Shown: positions 28,941 to 39,064, counted from the first letter of the stretch. The stretch is DNA of 64,000 nt from Coprobacillus sp. (GCA_021203905.1 JAJQAG010000003.1:62001-126000); one strand, 5' to 3'. The notes: generated by a model not told the origin, from the letters alone. Translations and numbers: made by a program.

Positions 28941-28976
28941 AAGAAAAAACCACTGCAGAAGTGCAGTGGTTTTAAA
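28941..28976 (-). terminator. Terminator of the opp-LRR operon
   Basis: Minus strand AACCACTGCA-CTTC-TGCAGTGGTT followed by TTTTCTTTTT, 28 nt after the LRR stop codon. Confidence 0.85.
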
Positions 28977-29003
28977 TATATATCATAAGAAAGGAGATAC
29001 AAA

Positions 29004-31220
29004 TTATTCTTCAGGATTGACATACTGGATGGTCCAAATCTCGGGATCTCCGTTTGCATCATAGTGCCAATAACCATCACAATATGGTTCTTCACCTTCG
29101 GTTAAGACTGGTTGCTCTTCACTCATAAGATACACTGTACAAGTGTCATCATACCAGCCACTAGCAAGATAGGTAGAAGTAGAGACAACGCTTTCAGTAG
29201 CCTCGTAGTAGATGATTAAGTTATCAGTATGAGTCTCATCTACTTCGTTAGCAAAGGCCCCCGCTTGAATAGTTCTTAATTGTGATGGGACAATCACTGA
29301 TGTAAGGGAGACACAACCTGCTAGCGCTCCAGTATTCATCGCTGTGGTGCTAGTTGAGAAGGCAAACTCACTAAGAGATGTACAATTCTCAAACGCACTA
29401 GCGTAGATATATGACACCATTGTATCAGACATGTCAAATGAGGTAAGAGATACATCGTTTTGGAAACAATAGGCACCCACATAACTGAGTTTAGGTGGGA
29501 CGTAATTAAATCCAGTTAGAGATGTACAATTTCTGAAACAACCTTCCGAAAGTCTTGTAAATTCGGACTCTTTTGTATAAGTTTCATCTCCATTATTAAT
29601 AAGTGGGAAGGTCACTTTCTCTAGGGATGTACAACCATCAAAGGCATAGTTGCCTAGTCTTTGTAGTCCGCTATTAAAGTTCAATTCAGTAACAAGAGTA
29701 TTAGTGAAGGTGTTCGCGTCATCACTCATCTTATCTTGTGTAAAGGTCACTGGGAAGTTGAATGATCCATCTTTATCCGTACCACTGACAGTGGCAAATT
29801 CACTTTTAGAGGCATCAGTGTAATCATAGAGAGAGATGTTACTTAGTGAAGTACAACCACTAAAGGTATTGTTATAGATTGTCTCCACTCCATCGGTATA
29901 GACATTTTCAAATACTTGTAATTCTTCATCGCCGTATTCATCGACATAAGTACGATAGGAATAGGTAGAGTGAGTGGTAGCAAGAGTGTTGTTATAGAAG
30001 GAAACGGATTCAAGGTTTTCACAACCATTGAAGGTATTTTCCAACAAATAAGTCACACAGTGAGGGATAGTGAATTCACTAAGAGCGGTGTTTCTAAAGG
30101 CCGCACGACCAATGGTGAAGATTAATGATTCATCAACGAAATCAATCGTGGTAAGGTTTTCACAACCATCAAAACAATAATTAGGAACATTATCTAGAGC
30201 GGGGAAGTTAATCGTGGTCACCCCACTGCAGTTTTGGAAGGCACCCACACCAAGTTCAGTGACGTGGGAAATATCTTCAATCGTCGCATCGGTTCCTTGG
30301 AAAGCATAATCACCTACAGAGGTGATCTGTTCAGGAACATCCGCATCCGTTAAGTTTGTGCACCCACTGAAGGCATAATTACCAATACTAGATACATTAT
30401 CTGGGAAATCAATACCAACGAGATTCTTACAATCTTGGAATGCTCTCACAGGGACATAATCAAGATAGTTAGGCATATCAACATAAACGAGGCGATCATT
30501 ACCTCTAAATAAACCATCAAGCCAATAGTCCACTGTGGGAAGTTCAGAGAAATAATGGGGATGACAATCAGCGTAGTTTGGATCAACACTTAATTGTGCC
30601 CACTTCGATTCATCATTTAATAAAACTGTATTGGGTTCAAAGAAATCATTACCCACATTAACAAGGATACTATTCACAACTGTGTAGCTATCACTTGGTA
30701 AGTTAGCGAGATACTTTGTACCCGCAAAAGCATCAGTGCCAATACTGGTTAAGGAAGAAGAGAACTCAATGGTTTCAAGGTTTGTACAACCAGAGAAACA
30801 TTCATCACCGATATAGGTAATGTAGTCGTTCATGGTAACTTTCTTTAATCGAGAGGCACCCATGAAGGCCTGGTCTTCAATACCAACAATCCGACGACCA
30901 TTAATCTTGTTAGGAATTCTAAAGTTTACTGGATAGGTCTCCTTATCACCTTCTTGTTCAAGAACAATATTAGTAATAACTGCAGTGTCACCATCTTTAG
31001 AATAACGGAATGTTAAATATGGGAGGGTGCGGTAATCCGCAATCCAATCAGTAGCAAGAAAATAATAGATGAGACCTAAACCGATAAGGAGAACGCCAGT
31101 AATAGAGAGACCAATGATATAGTTGTTTCTCTTCTTACGTTTAGCACGCTTTTCTTCTTCAACCGTTATTTCATCATCTTCTGCATAGTAATCAGCAGAT
31201 AAATCTTGAATATTAGGCAT
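29004..31220 (-). CDS. Membrane-anchored leucine-rich-repeat (BspA-like) surface protein
   Basis: 738 residues from the ATG at 31220 (AAAGGAG 9 nt upstream); the open frame is 7 codons longer. A charged cytoplasmic N-terminus of 33 residues, rich in Lys/Arg near the membrane, is followed by one span (34-55) and then an outside domain built of LRR_5/BspA-type repeats with the pattern aF.gC.nL..i..p..v..ig..aF (for example NYAFSGCTNLTD, CFRNCTSLTGF, AFENCTSLSEF). Such domains bind host or microbial ligands or serve as scaffolds. The start lies inside the end of oppF, so it is translated with the peptide transporter. Confidence 0.88.
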   Translation of the reverse strand: MPNIQDLSADYYAEDDEITVEEEKRAKRKKRNNYIIGLSITGVLLIGLGLIYYFLATDWIADYRTLPYLTFRYSKDGDTAVITNIVLEQEGDKETYPVNFRIPNKINGRRIVGIEDQAFMGASRLKKVTMNDYITYIGDECFSGCTNLETIEFSSSLTSIGTDAFAGTKYLANLPSDSYTVVNSILVNVGNDFFEPNTVLLNDESKWAQLSVDPNYADCHPHYFSELPTVDYWLDGLFRGNDRLVYVDMPNYLDYVPVRAFQDCKNLVGIDFPDNVSSIGNYAFSGCTNLTDADVPEQITSVGDYAFQGTDATIEDISHVTELGVGAFQNCSGVTTINFPALDNVPNYCFDGCENLTTIDFVDESLIFTIGRAAFRNTALSEFTIPHCVTYLLENTFNGCENLESVSFYNNTLATTHSTYSYRTYVDEYGDEELQVFENVYTDGVETIYNNTFSGCTSLSNISLYDYTDASKSEFATVSGTDKDGSFNFPVTFTQDKMSDDANTFTNTLVTELNFNSGLQRLGNYAFDGCTSLEKVTFPLINNGDETYTKESEFTRLSEGCFRNCTSLTGFNYVPPKLSYVGAYCFQNDVSLTSFDMSDTMVSYIYASAFENCTSLSEFAFSTSTTAMNTGALAGCVSLTSVIVPSQLRTIQAGAFANEVDETHTDNLIIYYEATESVVSTSTYLASGWYDDTCTVYLMSEEQPVLTEGEEPYCDGYWHYDANGDPEIWTIQYVNPEE

Positions 31221-32424
31221 GACTATCTTCTCCTTTCTCACTACTCTTAGCGGCCTTTAAACGAGCGGCTTCTTCATCCGCCCTCTTTTGGGCTTCTAAT
31301 TTAGCAATTTTCTCTTTGAGTTCGACTTCATACTGTTCTTTCTCTTTAGAATCACATCTCACCCAGTGTCCAGGTTCAATCTCCACAAGTTTAGGTGGAT
31401 CACTACGCATGTAGTGGTGAACTTCTCTTGGATTATAGACAACGATCTTTTTCTTCTTCTCCACACTAGGATCGGGGATAGGGACCGCTGTTAAAAGAGA
31501 CTTTGTATAAGGATGAAGTGGAACTTCAAATAATCTATTAGCTTCTGTTAATTCGACGATGTTTCCCGCGTAAATCACCGCTATTCGATCAGAAATATAT
31601 CTGACAACACTAAGGTCGTGAGCAATGAAAAGAACGGTCATATTACGCTCTTGCTGGAACTCTTTAATAAGATTAAGAATCTGTGCACGAATAGAGACGT
31701 CAAGTGCGCTAATCGGCTCATCTGCAATGACAAACTCTGGATTCATGACCATGCAACGAGCAATACCAATTCTCTGTCTTTGACCACCAGAGAATTCATG
31801 AGGGAAGCGTGAGAGGAATTCCACACGAAGACCAACCCTTTGCATGATATCTTGAACCTTCTGCATACGCTCGGCTTCATCTTTGAAGAGATGATTGGCT
31901 CTGAGTCCTTCAGAAACAATATAGTCGATATTCGCTCTTTCATTTAAAGAATCACCTGGATCTTGGAAGACCATCTGAATCTTTGTCTTTAATAATTTCT
32001 CTCTACTTCTTGGAATCTTTCCTGAGATAGGAACATTATCATATAAGATTTCACCATCAGTCACTTTATTAACACGAATTAACGCTCGCCCAATAGTGGT
32101 CTTACCACTACCAGACTCACCGACGAGACCAAGAATCTCACCACGATTGATATCGAGATTTAAGTGGTTAATAACAATTCTCTCCATGGTTCCCATCTTA
32201 AAGGAGATCTTCACATCTCTCATTTTGATAAGAGGTTCACTTTCCACTTTGTTAGCCTCAAAAATATCAAGATCTTCTGTAGCGGGTTTAAGATTCTTTT
32301 CTATCACCTCACGCTGCTTCTTCGCGGCTTTAGCGGCCTCTTTTTTACTTAAAGGTTGGGCTTGCGCTACACTAGGAGTGGAATTTTTCACTTCTTGTTG
32401 ACTATCATCAGTCTTCTTGGCCAT
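31213..32424 (-). CDS. oppF: Oligopeptide ABC transporter ATP-binding protein OppF
   Basis: 403 residues, long for the family (about 310-330). A basic/Ala-rich N-terminal extension of some 65 residues precedes the ATPase: Walker A GESGSGKTT, signature FSGGQRQRIGIARC, Walker B VIADEPISALDVS, His switch IAHDLSVVRYIS. The C-terminal oligopeptide-transporter domain retains only one Cys (GHWVRC), and a Lys/Glu/Ala coiled-coil-like tail ends the protein. Overlaps oppD by 17 nt and the LRR gene by 8 nt. Confidence 0.92.
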   Translation of the reverse strand: MAKKTDDSQQEVKNSTPSVAQAQPLSKKEAAKAAKKQREVIEKNLKPATEDLDIFEANKVESEPLIKMRDVKISFKMGTMERIVINHLNLDINRGEILGLVGESGSGKTTIGRALIRVNKVTDGEILYDNVPISGKIPRSREKLLKTKIQMVFQDPGDSLNERANIDYIVSEGLRANHLFKDEAERMQKVQDIMQRVGLRVEFLSRFPHEFSGGQRQRIGIARCMVMNPEFVIADEPISALDVSIRAQILNLIKEFQQERNMTVLFIAHDLSVVRYISDRIAVIYAGNIVELTEANRLFEVPLHPYTKSLLTAVPIPDPSVEKKKKIVVYNPREVHHYMRSDPPKLVEIEPGHWVRCDSKEKEQYEVELKEKIAKLEAQKRADEEAARLKAAKSSEKGEDSHA

Positions 32425-33574
32425 AATCCCCTCCTTCCTGATTAGCGAGCTCTTGTGCCGCTCTCTTCATTCTTTCGTGTAATTCTTGTATCACTAAAGG
32501 TTTCTCCACTTTTGGAGCGTACTTACTTAATAACCAGGTCTTGGCCCAGTGAGTGTCACTAATCTTAAAGATGGGTGGCTCTCTTACAAAGTCAATGTTC
32601 ATTGCGTACGCACTTCTAGGAGCGAAGGCATCTCCAACAATCTCCTCTCCGAAGGAGGGTGGATTACCCCTAATAAAGGCAAGAGGTTCTTCTTTAGTGC
32701 CGAGTTGGGGTAAGGAACAGAGTAAGGCCCATGTATAAGGATGCTCTGGATGATAGAAGACATCCTCAATAGTGCCATACTCAACAATCTGACCACCATA
32801 CATCACCGCGACATTATCAGCGACATTGGCGACGACACCTAAGTCGTGAGTAATAAATATCGTGGTCCAACCATATTCTTTTTGAAGTTCTTTAATTAAA
32901 TCAATAATCTGTGATTGCACAGTGACGTCAAGCGCGGTGGTGGGTTCATCACAGATAAGAATCTCTGGATTACACGCTAAAGCGATGGCGATAACCGCTC
33001 TCTGACGCATACCACCAGAGAACTGGAAGGGTTTATCATCATATCTCTCTTCAGGATGAGGGATCTTCACTTTTCCAAGTAAATCAATTGCCTCCGCTCG
33101 GGCTTCCTCTTTGGTCATACCTCTATGGATGATTAAGACTTCAGAGATTTGATAACCAATGGAGAGAAGAGGATTTAATGAGGTCATAGGATCTTGGAAG
33201 ATGGTGGCAATCTTTTTTCCTCTAATAGGAGTCCACTCCTCATTAGTGGTAAACTTAGCAAGATCTTGCCCTTCAAACATAATTGTGCCATTAGAAATGA
33301 AGCCATTAGATTCAAGCATTCCGGTAAAGGTCTTAGTGAAGACACTCTTGCCAGAACCACTTTCACCCACGATAGCGAGAGTCTTGCCTTTATAGATATC
33401 GAGATTGATGTTTCTAATAACATGGGTCTTTTTACCACGCACCATGAAACCAACATCGAGGTCACGGACTGAGAGAACTACTTCTTGATTAGGATCAGGA
33501 ACGAATTCAGTCATTGCCCCTTCTTCGAAGTCAACATCGGCAAATGAACGAACAGCTTCTTTTTGTTTAGGCAT
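32408..33574 (-). CDS. oppD: Oligopeptide ABC transporter ATP-binding protein OppD
   Basis: 388 residues. Walker A GESGSGKSV, signature FSGGMRQRAVIAIA, Walker B LICDEPTTALDVT and His switch ITHDLGVVAN are intact, so it should hydrolyse ATP. The C-terminal OppD/DppD domain is recognisable (GNPPSFGEE ... FAPRSAYAMN ... PPIFKISDTHWAKTWLL), but all four cysteines normally found there (C.FAPRC.YA...C ... H...CWL) are replaced. Starts 15 nt after oppC. Confidence 0.93.
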   Translation of the reverse strand: MPKQKEAVRSFADVDFEEGAMTEFVPDPNQEVVLSVRDLDVGFMVRGKKTHVIRNINLDIYKGKTLAIVGESGSGKSVFTKTFTGMLESNGFISNGTIMFEGQDLAKFTTNEEWTPIRGKKIATIFQDPMTSLNPLLSIGYQISEVLIIHRGMTKEEARAEAIDLLGKVKIPHPEERYDDKPFQFSGGMRQRAVIAIALACNPEILICDEPTTALDVTVQSQIIDLIKELQKEYGWTTIFITHDLGVVANVADNVAVMYGGQIVEYGTIEDVFYHPEHPYTWALLCSLPQLGTKEEPLAFIRGNPPSFGEEIVGDAFAPRSAYAMNIDFVREPPIFKISDTHWAKTWLLSKYAPKVEKPLVIQELHERMKRAAQELANQEGGDYGQED

Positions 33575-33589
33575 GAATTTCTCCTATTA

Positions 33590-34927
33590 TTAACGGTGTG
33601 TTTTTGGATCGGTGGCGTCTGACAGGGCCAGTCCTAGATAGAAGAAGGCCACGGTCAGAGGAATAATAACCAGCAGTGGTCCCACAATCAGGTAGAAGTG
33701 ACTAAGGAATGATATATCATTCACACTAGCGGTTAAGACTTGTCCTAAAGTGATGCTTCCATCACTAATCTTAAAGGAAAGATTGAAGTAGGAGAGGCCC
33801 ACTTCTGCGGAAATAGCTTCTGGAATGGCAGTGCTCACTGTGGTAACAATGACACTGACAAGGTATGGGAGTAAGTTGTGGAGAATCATTGTGCCACTCT
33901 TACTACCAAGAGTCTGAGAGGCAACATTGTATTCACGATTACGGATAATAATAATCTGGTTACGCACAAAGGAAGCAAGGCTTAACCATGAGAACATGGA
34001 AAGCAGCAAGACAATAATCAGGAATCCATATTGCTTCATGTATTGTGAGAAGAACTGCATGAGTAAGATATCAAGAAGAATCTCAGGGATGTTATAAATG
34101 AAGTTTCTCACTTCAATTAAGATCGGATCGAGCCACTTGAAGTAACCCCAAGCCGCACCAATAAGGATTCCAAGGACCACTTCAATTAAGGCAACAGTGA
34201 CACCTAAGAGTAAGGAGAGACGTGTCCCTTCCCACACACAAGACCACATATCACAGCCTTCAAACCAAGTACCCATGTTTTGACCACAGAGTCCAAACCA
34301 GTACTCACTAGACCATCCGTGATAGCCTGCGACCAACTGATCCTTAAAGGTATTAGTGGGGTAGACCGTTCCACCTGCTGTTACCTCGTATGGAGCGTAG
34401 TAGTGCATCATTGGGCCAAAGATGGCAAGTAAGATAATAATGACAAGAATGACGATGCAGATAATCGCCATAGGCTTGTGCATGAGCTCTCTAAAGACCA
34501 TTCTCCAGTATGAGTATGGCGCGGAGTCAAGTTTCTCGACTTCTTCTTCGTTGTTACCAACGACCTTAAACAAGTCGTTAAGGTTCGCGCTAATAGTGCT
34601 ATCAACATTCACACTACTGACGCTTCTTGGATCATCACTAAAGGTGGAGAAGAGGTCTTCTTCTGTATACACCTTATCCCCAAGGATGATCATCTTTTCT
34701 TTTTTATGCTTCTTTTTCTTAGTTTCTTTTGGTTCCTTTAAAGGATCATTCTCTTTCTCGGGTTCTTTGATTTGAACGTCCCCTAAAGAGTCCTGTTTGG
34801 CTTTTTCTTCGATTGTGTCACCCTCACTAAGACCTTTGAGAGAATCTAGGGAAGAAGAATAAGATTCCGCTGTAGATAAACGCTTCTCTTCTACTGGTAA
34901 GTCAATTTTGTTTTTCTTACTTGGCAT
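33590..34927 (-). CDS. oppC: Oligopeptide ABC transporter permease OppC
   Basis: 445 residues. The first 140 or so are a hydrophilic, Lys/Glu/Ser-rich cytoplasmic extension that other OppC proteins (about 300 residues) lack. The permease core has six spans; the EAA loop reads VASQTLGSKSGTMILHNLLP, and the N-terminal permease signature FRELMHKPMAIICIVILVII is typical. The region between spans 1 and 2 is enlarged (YAPYEVTAGGTVYPTN ...). Pairs with OppB; starts 21 nt after it. Confidence 0.9.
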   Translation of the reverse strand: MPSKKNKIDLPVEEKRLSTAESYSSSLDSLKGLSEGDTIEEKAKQDSLGDVQIKEPEKENDPLKEPKETKKKKHKKEKMIILGDKVYTEEDLFSTFSDDPRSVSSVNVDSTISANLNDLFKVVGNNEEEVEKLDSAPYSYWRMVFRELMHKPMAIICIVILVIIILLAIFGPMMHYYAPYEVTAGGTVYPTNTFKDQLVAGYHGWSSEYWFGLCGQNMGTWFEGCDMWSCVWEGTRLSLLLGVTVALIEVVLGILIGAAWGYFKWLDPILIEVRNFIYNIPEILLDILLMQFFSQYMKQYGFLIIVLLLSMFSWLSLASFVRNQIIIIRNREYNVASQTLGSKSGTMILHNLLPYLVSVIVTTVSTAIPEAISAEVGLSYFNLSFKISDGSITLGQVLTASVNDISFLSHFYLIVGPLLVIIPLTVAFFYLGLALSDATDPKTHR

Positions 34928-34948
34928 AGTGAAACTATCCTCCCTTCT

Positions 34949-36118
34949 TTAATCCTTAGTGAAGCTGATACGAGGATCAACCGCTGCAGTAACAATATCT
35001 CCTAACAGGTAAGCAACAATCGTTATCAGCGCGGAGATGATAATAATCGCGCTCAGCAGTGACCAATCATAGGAGTTAATCGACACCATAATCGATTGAC
35101 CCAGTCCTGGAATGGCGTAAATGTTTTCCAGGTAATAAGTTCCAAGAAGTGCTCCTAAAACCGCTGTGGGGAATGTTCTCACAAGCGGGACAATAGCATT
35201 TCTTAAGACATGTATCCAAAGGATTCGTCTTTCAGACAGACCCTTACTTCTGGCAAATTTCACATAATCAGCATTGAACTGATCAAGCATGTAACGTCTG
35301 ACCCACATGCCAATACCCGCACAACCGGTAAAGGCCATGGTCAGAATTGCGGGTAACCACGACAGGAAGTTACCCTCTTCGTAAACAGTCGGTAATTTAA
35401 AGCAATAACATAATAGCGCCATCCAGATGTAGTAATACGCGATACCGGGTATGGCGTCGACAGAGATAATATAAGCCTTACCTATCTTATCAAAGGTTCC
35501 GTTCTGATACTTCGCCATTAAGATACCAAATGGATATCCAATAGCCATTTCAAGGACCACGGCAATAATTCCTATCTCAAAGGAGATACCCATCTTTGGT
35601 CCAATATAATCAATGACATAACCACCATAGGTGAATCCAGTAATATTCCAAATACGACCGAAGTCAAAGATAAAGGTACGACAGGAAGTGATGGTATAGG
35701 TTGCTGTGGTGGTATCAACAGAACTAATACAAAGGAGCTTAGGAAGAGGTAAGATCTTATAAAAGAAAACTCCTAGCTGATAAATAGTTGAGCCTTCAAA
35801 GCCCATGCTTGCCTTCCAGTTATCACAAAGCAAGTTATAGACATCTTCGCTCATTCTAGGAGTTCTAAATAACATTGTACAAGTCTCGTCCGCAGGGGAG
35901 GCTAGTCTAATAAGGAAGAAAGTGACAATAATCACTAAGACAAGAGAAATAAGAGAGGATGCAAGTCGTCGCAATGAGTAATGGAGAAGTGGGTGCGCAA
36001 AGACTCTTCTGACGCTTGGAGTGTTGGCAAACATCACTCCTCTTCTCACTAAGACGGAAAATACCACAAAGACAATAATTAATCCAATGATTGTATATCC
36101 TATGAGATATGAGCCCAT
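34949..36118 (-). CDS. oppB: Oligopeptide ABC transporter permease OppB
   Basis: 389 residues with an additional N-terminal span (IGYTIIGLIIVFVVFSVLV) before the normal OppB beginning YSLRRLASSLISLVLVIIVTFFLIRL. The EAA loop is YVKFARSKGLSERRILWIHVLRNAIVP and the C-terminal VDPRISF is the family ending. The periplasmic loop after span 1 is enlarged, matching the enlarged OppA and OppC. It follows a stable hairpin in the oppA-oppB gap. Confidence 0.9.
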   Translation of the reverse strand: MGSYLIGYTIIGLIIVFVVFSVLVRRGVMFANTPSVRRVFAHPLLHYSLRRLASSLISLVLVIIVTFFLIRLASPADETCTMLFRTPRMSEDVYNLLCDNWKASMGFEGSTIYQLGVFFYKILPLPKLLCISSVDTTTATYTITSCRTFIFDFGRIWNITGFTYGGYVIDYIGPKMGISFEIGIIAVVLEMAIGYPFGILMAKYQNGTFDKIGKAYIISVDAIPGIAYYYIWMALLCYCFKLPTVYEEGNFLSWLPAILTMAFTGCAGIGMWVRRYMLDQFNADYVKFARSKGLSERRILWIHVLRNAIVPLVRTFPTAVLGALLGTYYLENIYAIPGLGQSIMVSINSYDWSLLSAIIIISALITIVAYLLGDIVTAAVDPRISFTKD

Positions 36119-36171
36119 ATCTTATTCTCTTTTCCTTTATATAATTATTGTTAATATCTCTAATATGATTT

Positions 36172-36205
36172 AAGGGCGGTGGCATATGACTGTGCCATCG
36201 CCCTT
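36172..36205. repeat. Strong hairpin between oppA and oppB
   Basis: AAGGGCGGTGGCA-TATGACTG-TGCCATCGCCCTT: 13-bp stem with one imperfect position and no T-tract on the minus strand. Such elements often protect the 3' end of the binding-protein message so that it is more abundant than the permease message. Confidence 0.7.
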
Positions 36206-36263
36206 TAAATTGTACTAGTTAATCACAATGTGATTAATATGATGTTAATAGCCGCAGAGAATA

Positions 36264-38882
36264 TTATTTGCCGTAGATGTTATATCCATCTGGGTATGCC
36301 GCTTTAGCAGCATCTCTCTCAGCATAGAATTGTTCGAGCCATTCATGACGTTGAGCATTGGTTGGAATCTCATCAAGGACCCAGAGACCCACTAATCTAT
36401 CATCGGTCGCACCGTAAGAGGCTTGTGGCATCTCATAAGAGACAGTCTTATTGAGAGTAATGGACCAACCATTACCATCGTTATAAATAGGTTTCATAAT
36501 GGCAACTTCATTCACGAGGTTGTACTCGGCTTCAGCATACAACTCGAAACGCTTTGTCTTATCGGTGATCTCAGTATTCGCATCAATATAGAGTTGAGTG
36601 TACTTTGCCATTGTGCCTGTTGGGTTGGCAGGGACATAGGTGTATCCACTAACAGTGCTTGTATCAACGTTATTGAGATACTCAAGACCATCACCATTAT
36701 TATTAGACTTGAATGATGTAACGTCTTCACCGAGCCAGAAGTAGATATCTGCCCAGTCACCACCGGCAGCATAGGTATTCAAATAGGTCTTAGGATCAGC
36801 ATAATCAGCACCCCAGCCCCAGAGAACACCACAGTCATAACAACAAGAGTAACAAACATTGTTGTACCAGTCATTGGTATCACTAATGCCTGTATCCATC
36901 TGACAAATCCAAATCCAAGGATCTGTAGCACTAACACCATTTCCGAATGATCCTGTAGCAGGATCATAAGCTTTAGCTGCCTCTTCGGTGAGACCATTGA
37001 GTGTCATATTCATTTCAAGAATAGTGGCAGCATCATAAGCTTGTGTGGTTTCATCAAAGTACATAGAAGCATATTCAACTTTGACTGGAGTGGTAATCTC
37101 ACTACGATAAATTGTATTTTCTTCTTCGTCAGCCCAGCTTGGATTAAGGACATCGGTTCCCTTGATGAGGCCTCCATCACCACTATCCTTGTCGAGTTCA
37201 GCGTTGTACGCAGCGATGGCTTTCTTGGCCGCTTCTGCGGATGTAGCAACGTACTCTGGAGTGTGGTTTAAGGCAATCTTTTCATTAGCGAAAGATGTAT
37301 CGCCCCAAGTACCATTAGCGAGTTGAGCGTCAACCTCTTCTTGTGTGACACTCTCTTCGATATCGCTATTTGCAAGAAGATGAGATCTGACCGCTTCGTT
37401 ATAGAACTCGGAGTAATCTTTACCATTAGCGGAGGCAAGTCCACTTGGAGTGTACGCGTGCTTTGCGTATTGCTCTCTGAGTTCAGGGATGCTACTACGA
37501 CTCATCATGAAGGTATCGACATCAAGAGAATCGAGGATGGCTTGTCTGACTTCCACAAGGGATAAAGCTTGTGAAGTATTAACAATATCGTCTTCTGTAA
37601 GATAGCTTACATAGGTTTCCATACAGTCTTGATCCACACGATCCATGTTGACACAGGCATCGATTAAGGTGCCGATGGACTCACGATAATAGGAGTAGAC
37701 ACTTGGATCATAAGGATCTTCAATAGTTCCAGTTCCGTCTGGTCCTTCAATGTATGTCTCCCAACCAGCGGAATCTTGAGAACGGAGTGTTGCACTATCG
37801 CAGTTACCTTGCTCGAACTGGACACGATAATAATCATCACCAGTACTAGAAGGAATCACAGTATAGACAACTTTGTCGAGGTGGACTTTGTCTACATCCG
37901 CACCTTTATAGAGTGGGTTGGCCTCGTAAGTACAACCATTAGTATCGGATTTCTTTAAGAGATATGGTCCACAATAGAGAATTGTGTCCTTATCGGTACC
38001 AAAGGTTTCATTATCCGCACCACCAAGGGATTCGATGAATGCAGCATTGGTTGGAAGACCAGGTGCATAGACGAGAATTGATGGGAAATAATCGGCAGAC
38101 TCACGAATGGTGTATGTGAGTGTACCACCACCATTACCAGTAGTTGCTGGAGTGGCTTTGACTCCGACAATATCACCAGACTTAACCTGATCGATGTTCG
38201 CCATAGTGGCTTCGCCAGGACGACCTTCGATTAAGTATTCGACACAGAAGTTGATAGCATCAACTAAGACTTCGTCAGAGGTGGTAATGCCTTGGAATGG
38301 TACGCCCCCAAGAGTGGCAGTATCGGTTGCTTCCTCATAATTATTACCGGTAGCAATACGATAACTGATGTAAGTATAAGCATAATACTCAGCGGCACCC
38401 TCTACGAACATAGTTAAGAGATAATATGTGCTTGACCTGTTTCCGTAAGTTAAGATTTCATGAGCAGTGGTAACCCAGTCTTGTGCGCTGACGTATTGAA
38501 GCTCACCATTTTTTGCTTTCCATTGTTTGCCCTTATAGGTAACCCAAGGAACATCTTGTTTGATCTCGAATGTGAATTCTGTATAGTCATCGTTATGACT
38601 TGCAGAGGTCGCTAAATCAAGGATTTCAGTACCGAATTCATCAGTTGTGAGAAGTGGATCAACAAAGTTGAAGATGTGGTTCCAGTTGGATTCACTAGCG
38701 GTGTAGATGTAGTTAAGAGTATCAACTGCCATCGAGAGATAAGCATGGTATGTATTCTTGACATTAAGTCCCGCAACATACTTAGCGTCACTAGGAGCTT
38801 CGTAGGCCTTAGAACCACCACAAGCAGTGAGGCATCCAACAAGAGCAAGGATCGCAACGAGTGATAATTTTCTTGACTTCAT
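36264..38882 (-). CDS. oppA: Oligopeptide ABC transporter substrate-binding lipoprotein OppA
   Basis: 872 residues from the ATG at 38882 (AAAGGAGAATTAAAC before it); the open frame runs 37 codons further upstream into the leader. The signal peptide ends with overlapping lipoboxes LVGC (Cys17) and LTAC (Cys21), followed by GGS. The mature part is an SBP_bac_5 protein: NTYHAYLSMAVDTLNYIY, YCGPYLLKKSD, GADVDKVHLDKVVYTVI, VRQAILDSLDVD. It is about 300 residues longer than typical OppA, with large Asp/Tyr/Thr-rich insertions. It delivers peptides to OppBCDF. Confidence 0.9.
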   Translation of the reverse strand: MKSRKLSLVAILALVGCLTACGGSKAYEAPSDAKYVAGLNVKNTYHAYLSMAVDTLNYIYTASESNWNHIFNFVDPLLTTDEFGTEILDLATSASHNDDYTEFTFEIKQDVPWVTYKGKQWKAKNGELQYVSAQDWVTTAHEILTYGNRSSTYYLLTMFVEGAAEYYAYTYISYRIATGNNYEEATDTATLGGVPFQGITTSDEVLVDAINFCVEYLIEGRPGEATMANIDQVKSGDIVGVKATPATTGNGGGTLTYTIRESADYFPSILVYAPGLPTNAAFIESLGGADNETFGTDKDTILYCGPYLLKKSDTNGCTYEANPLYKGADVDKVHLDKVVYTVIPSSTGDDYYRVQFEQGNCDSATLRSQDSAGWETYIEGPDGTGTIEDPYDPSVYSYYRESIGTLIDACVNMDRVDQDCMETYVSYLTEDDIVNTSQALSLVEVRQAILDSLDVDTFMMSRSSIPELREQYAKHAYTPSGLASANGKDYSEFYNEAVRSHLLANSDIEESVTQEEVDAQLANGTWGDTSFANEKIALNHTPEYVATSAEAAKKAIAAYNAELDKDSGDGGLIKGTDVLNPSWADEEENTIYRSEITTPVKVEYASMYFDETTQAYDAATILEMNMTLNGLTEEAAKAYDPATGSFGNGVSATDPWIWICQMDTGISDTNDWYNNVCYSCCYDCGVLWGWGADYADPKTYLNTYAAGGDWADIYFWLGEDVTSFKSNNNGDGLEYLNNVDTSTVSGYTYVPANPTGTMAKYTQLYIDANTEITDKTKRFELYAEAEYNLVNEVAIMKPIYNDGNGWSITLNKTVSYEMPQASYGATDDRLVGLWVLDEIPTNAQRHEWLEQFYAERDAAKAAYPDGYNIYGK

Positions 38883-38932
38883 GTTTAATTCTCCTTTCTT
38901 GAAAATTTCAATCATAAAAATGATTGTTTTTG

Positions 38933-38961
38933 ATAATACAACACATTTATTTAATACGCAA
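38933..38961 (-). promoter_or_regulatory. Main promoter of the opp operon
   Basis: Minus strand TTGCGT (38961-38956), 17-bp spacer, TATTAT (38938-38933), about 50 nt before the oppA start. Confidence 0.7.
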
Positions 38962-39064
38962 TAGAAAAATAAAAAAAGATACGAACAAAACAAGATATTT
39001 GTTCAAGATATCCACCGAAAAACAAGAATTATTATGATATCAGTTTTGGAAAAACTTCGCTTAT

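Noticed and set aside
29004-31220. Repeat-rich region as possible CRISPR or tandem DNA repeat
   Set aside because: The periodicity is at protein level (LRR_5 repeats), with divergent DNA and no constant repeat/spacer structure.
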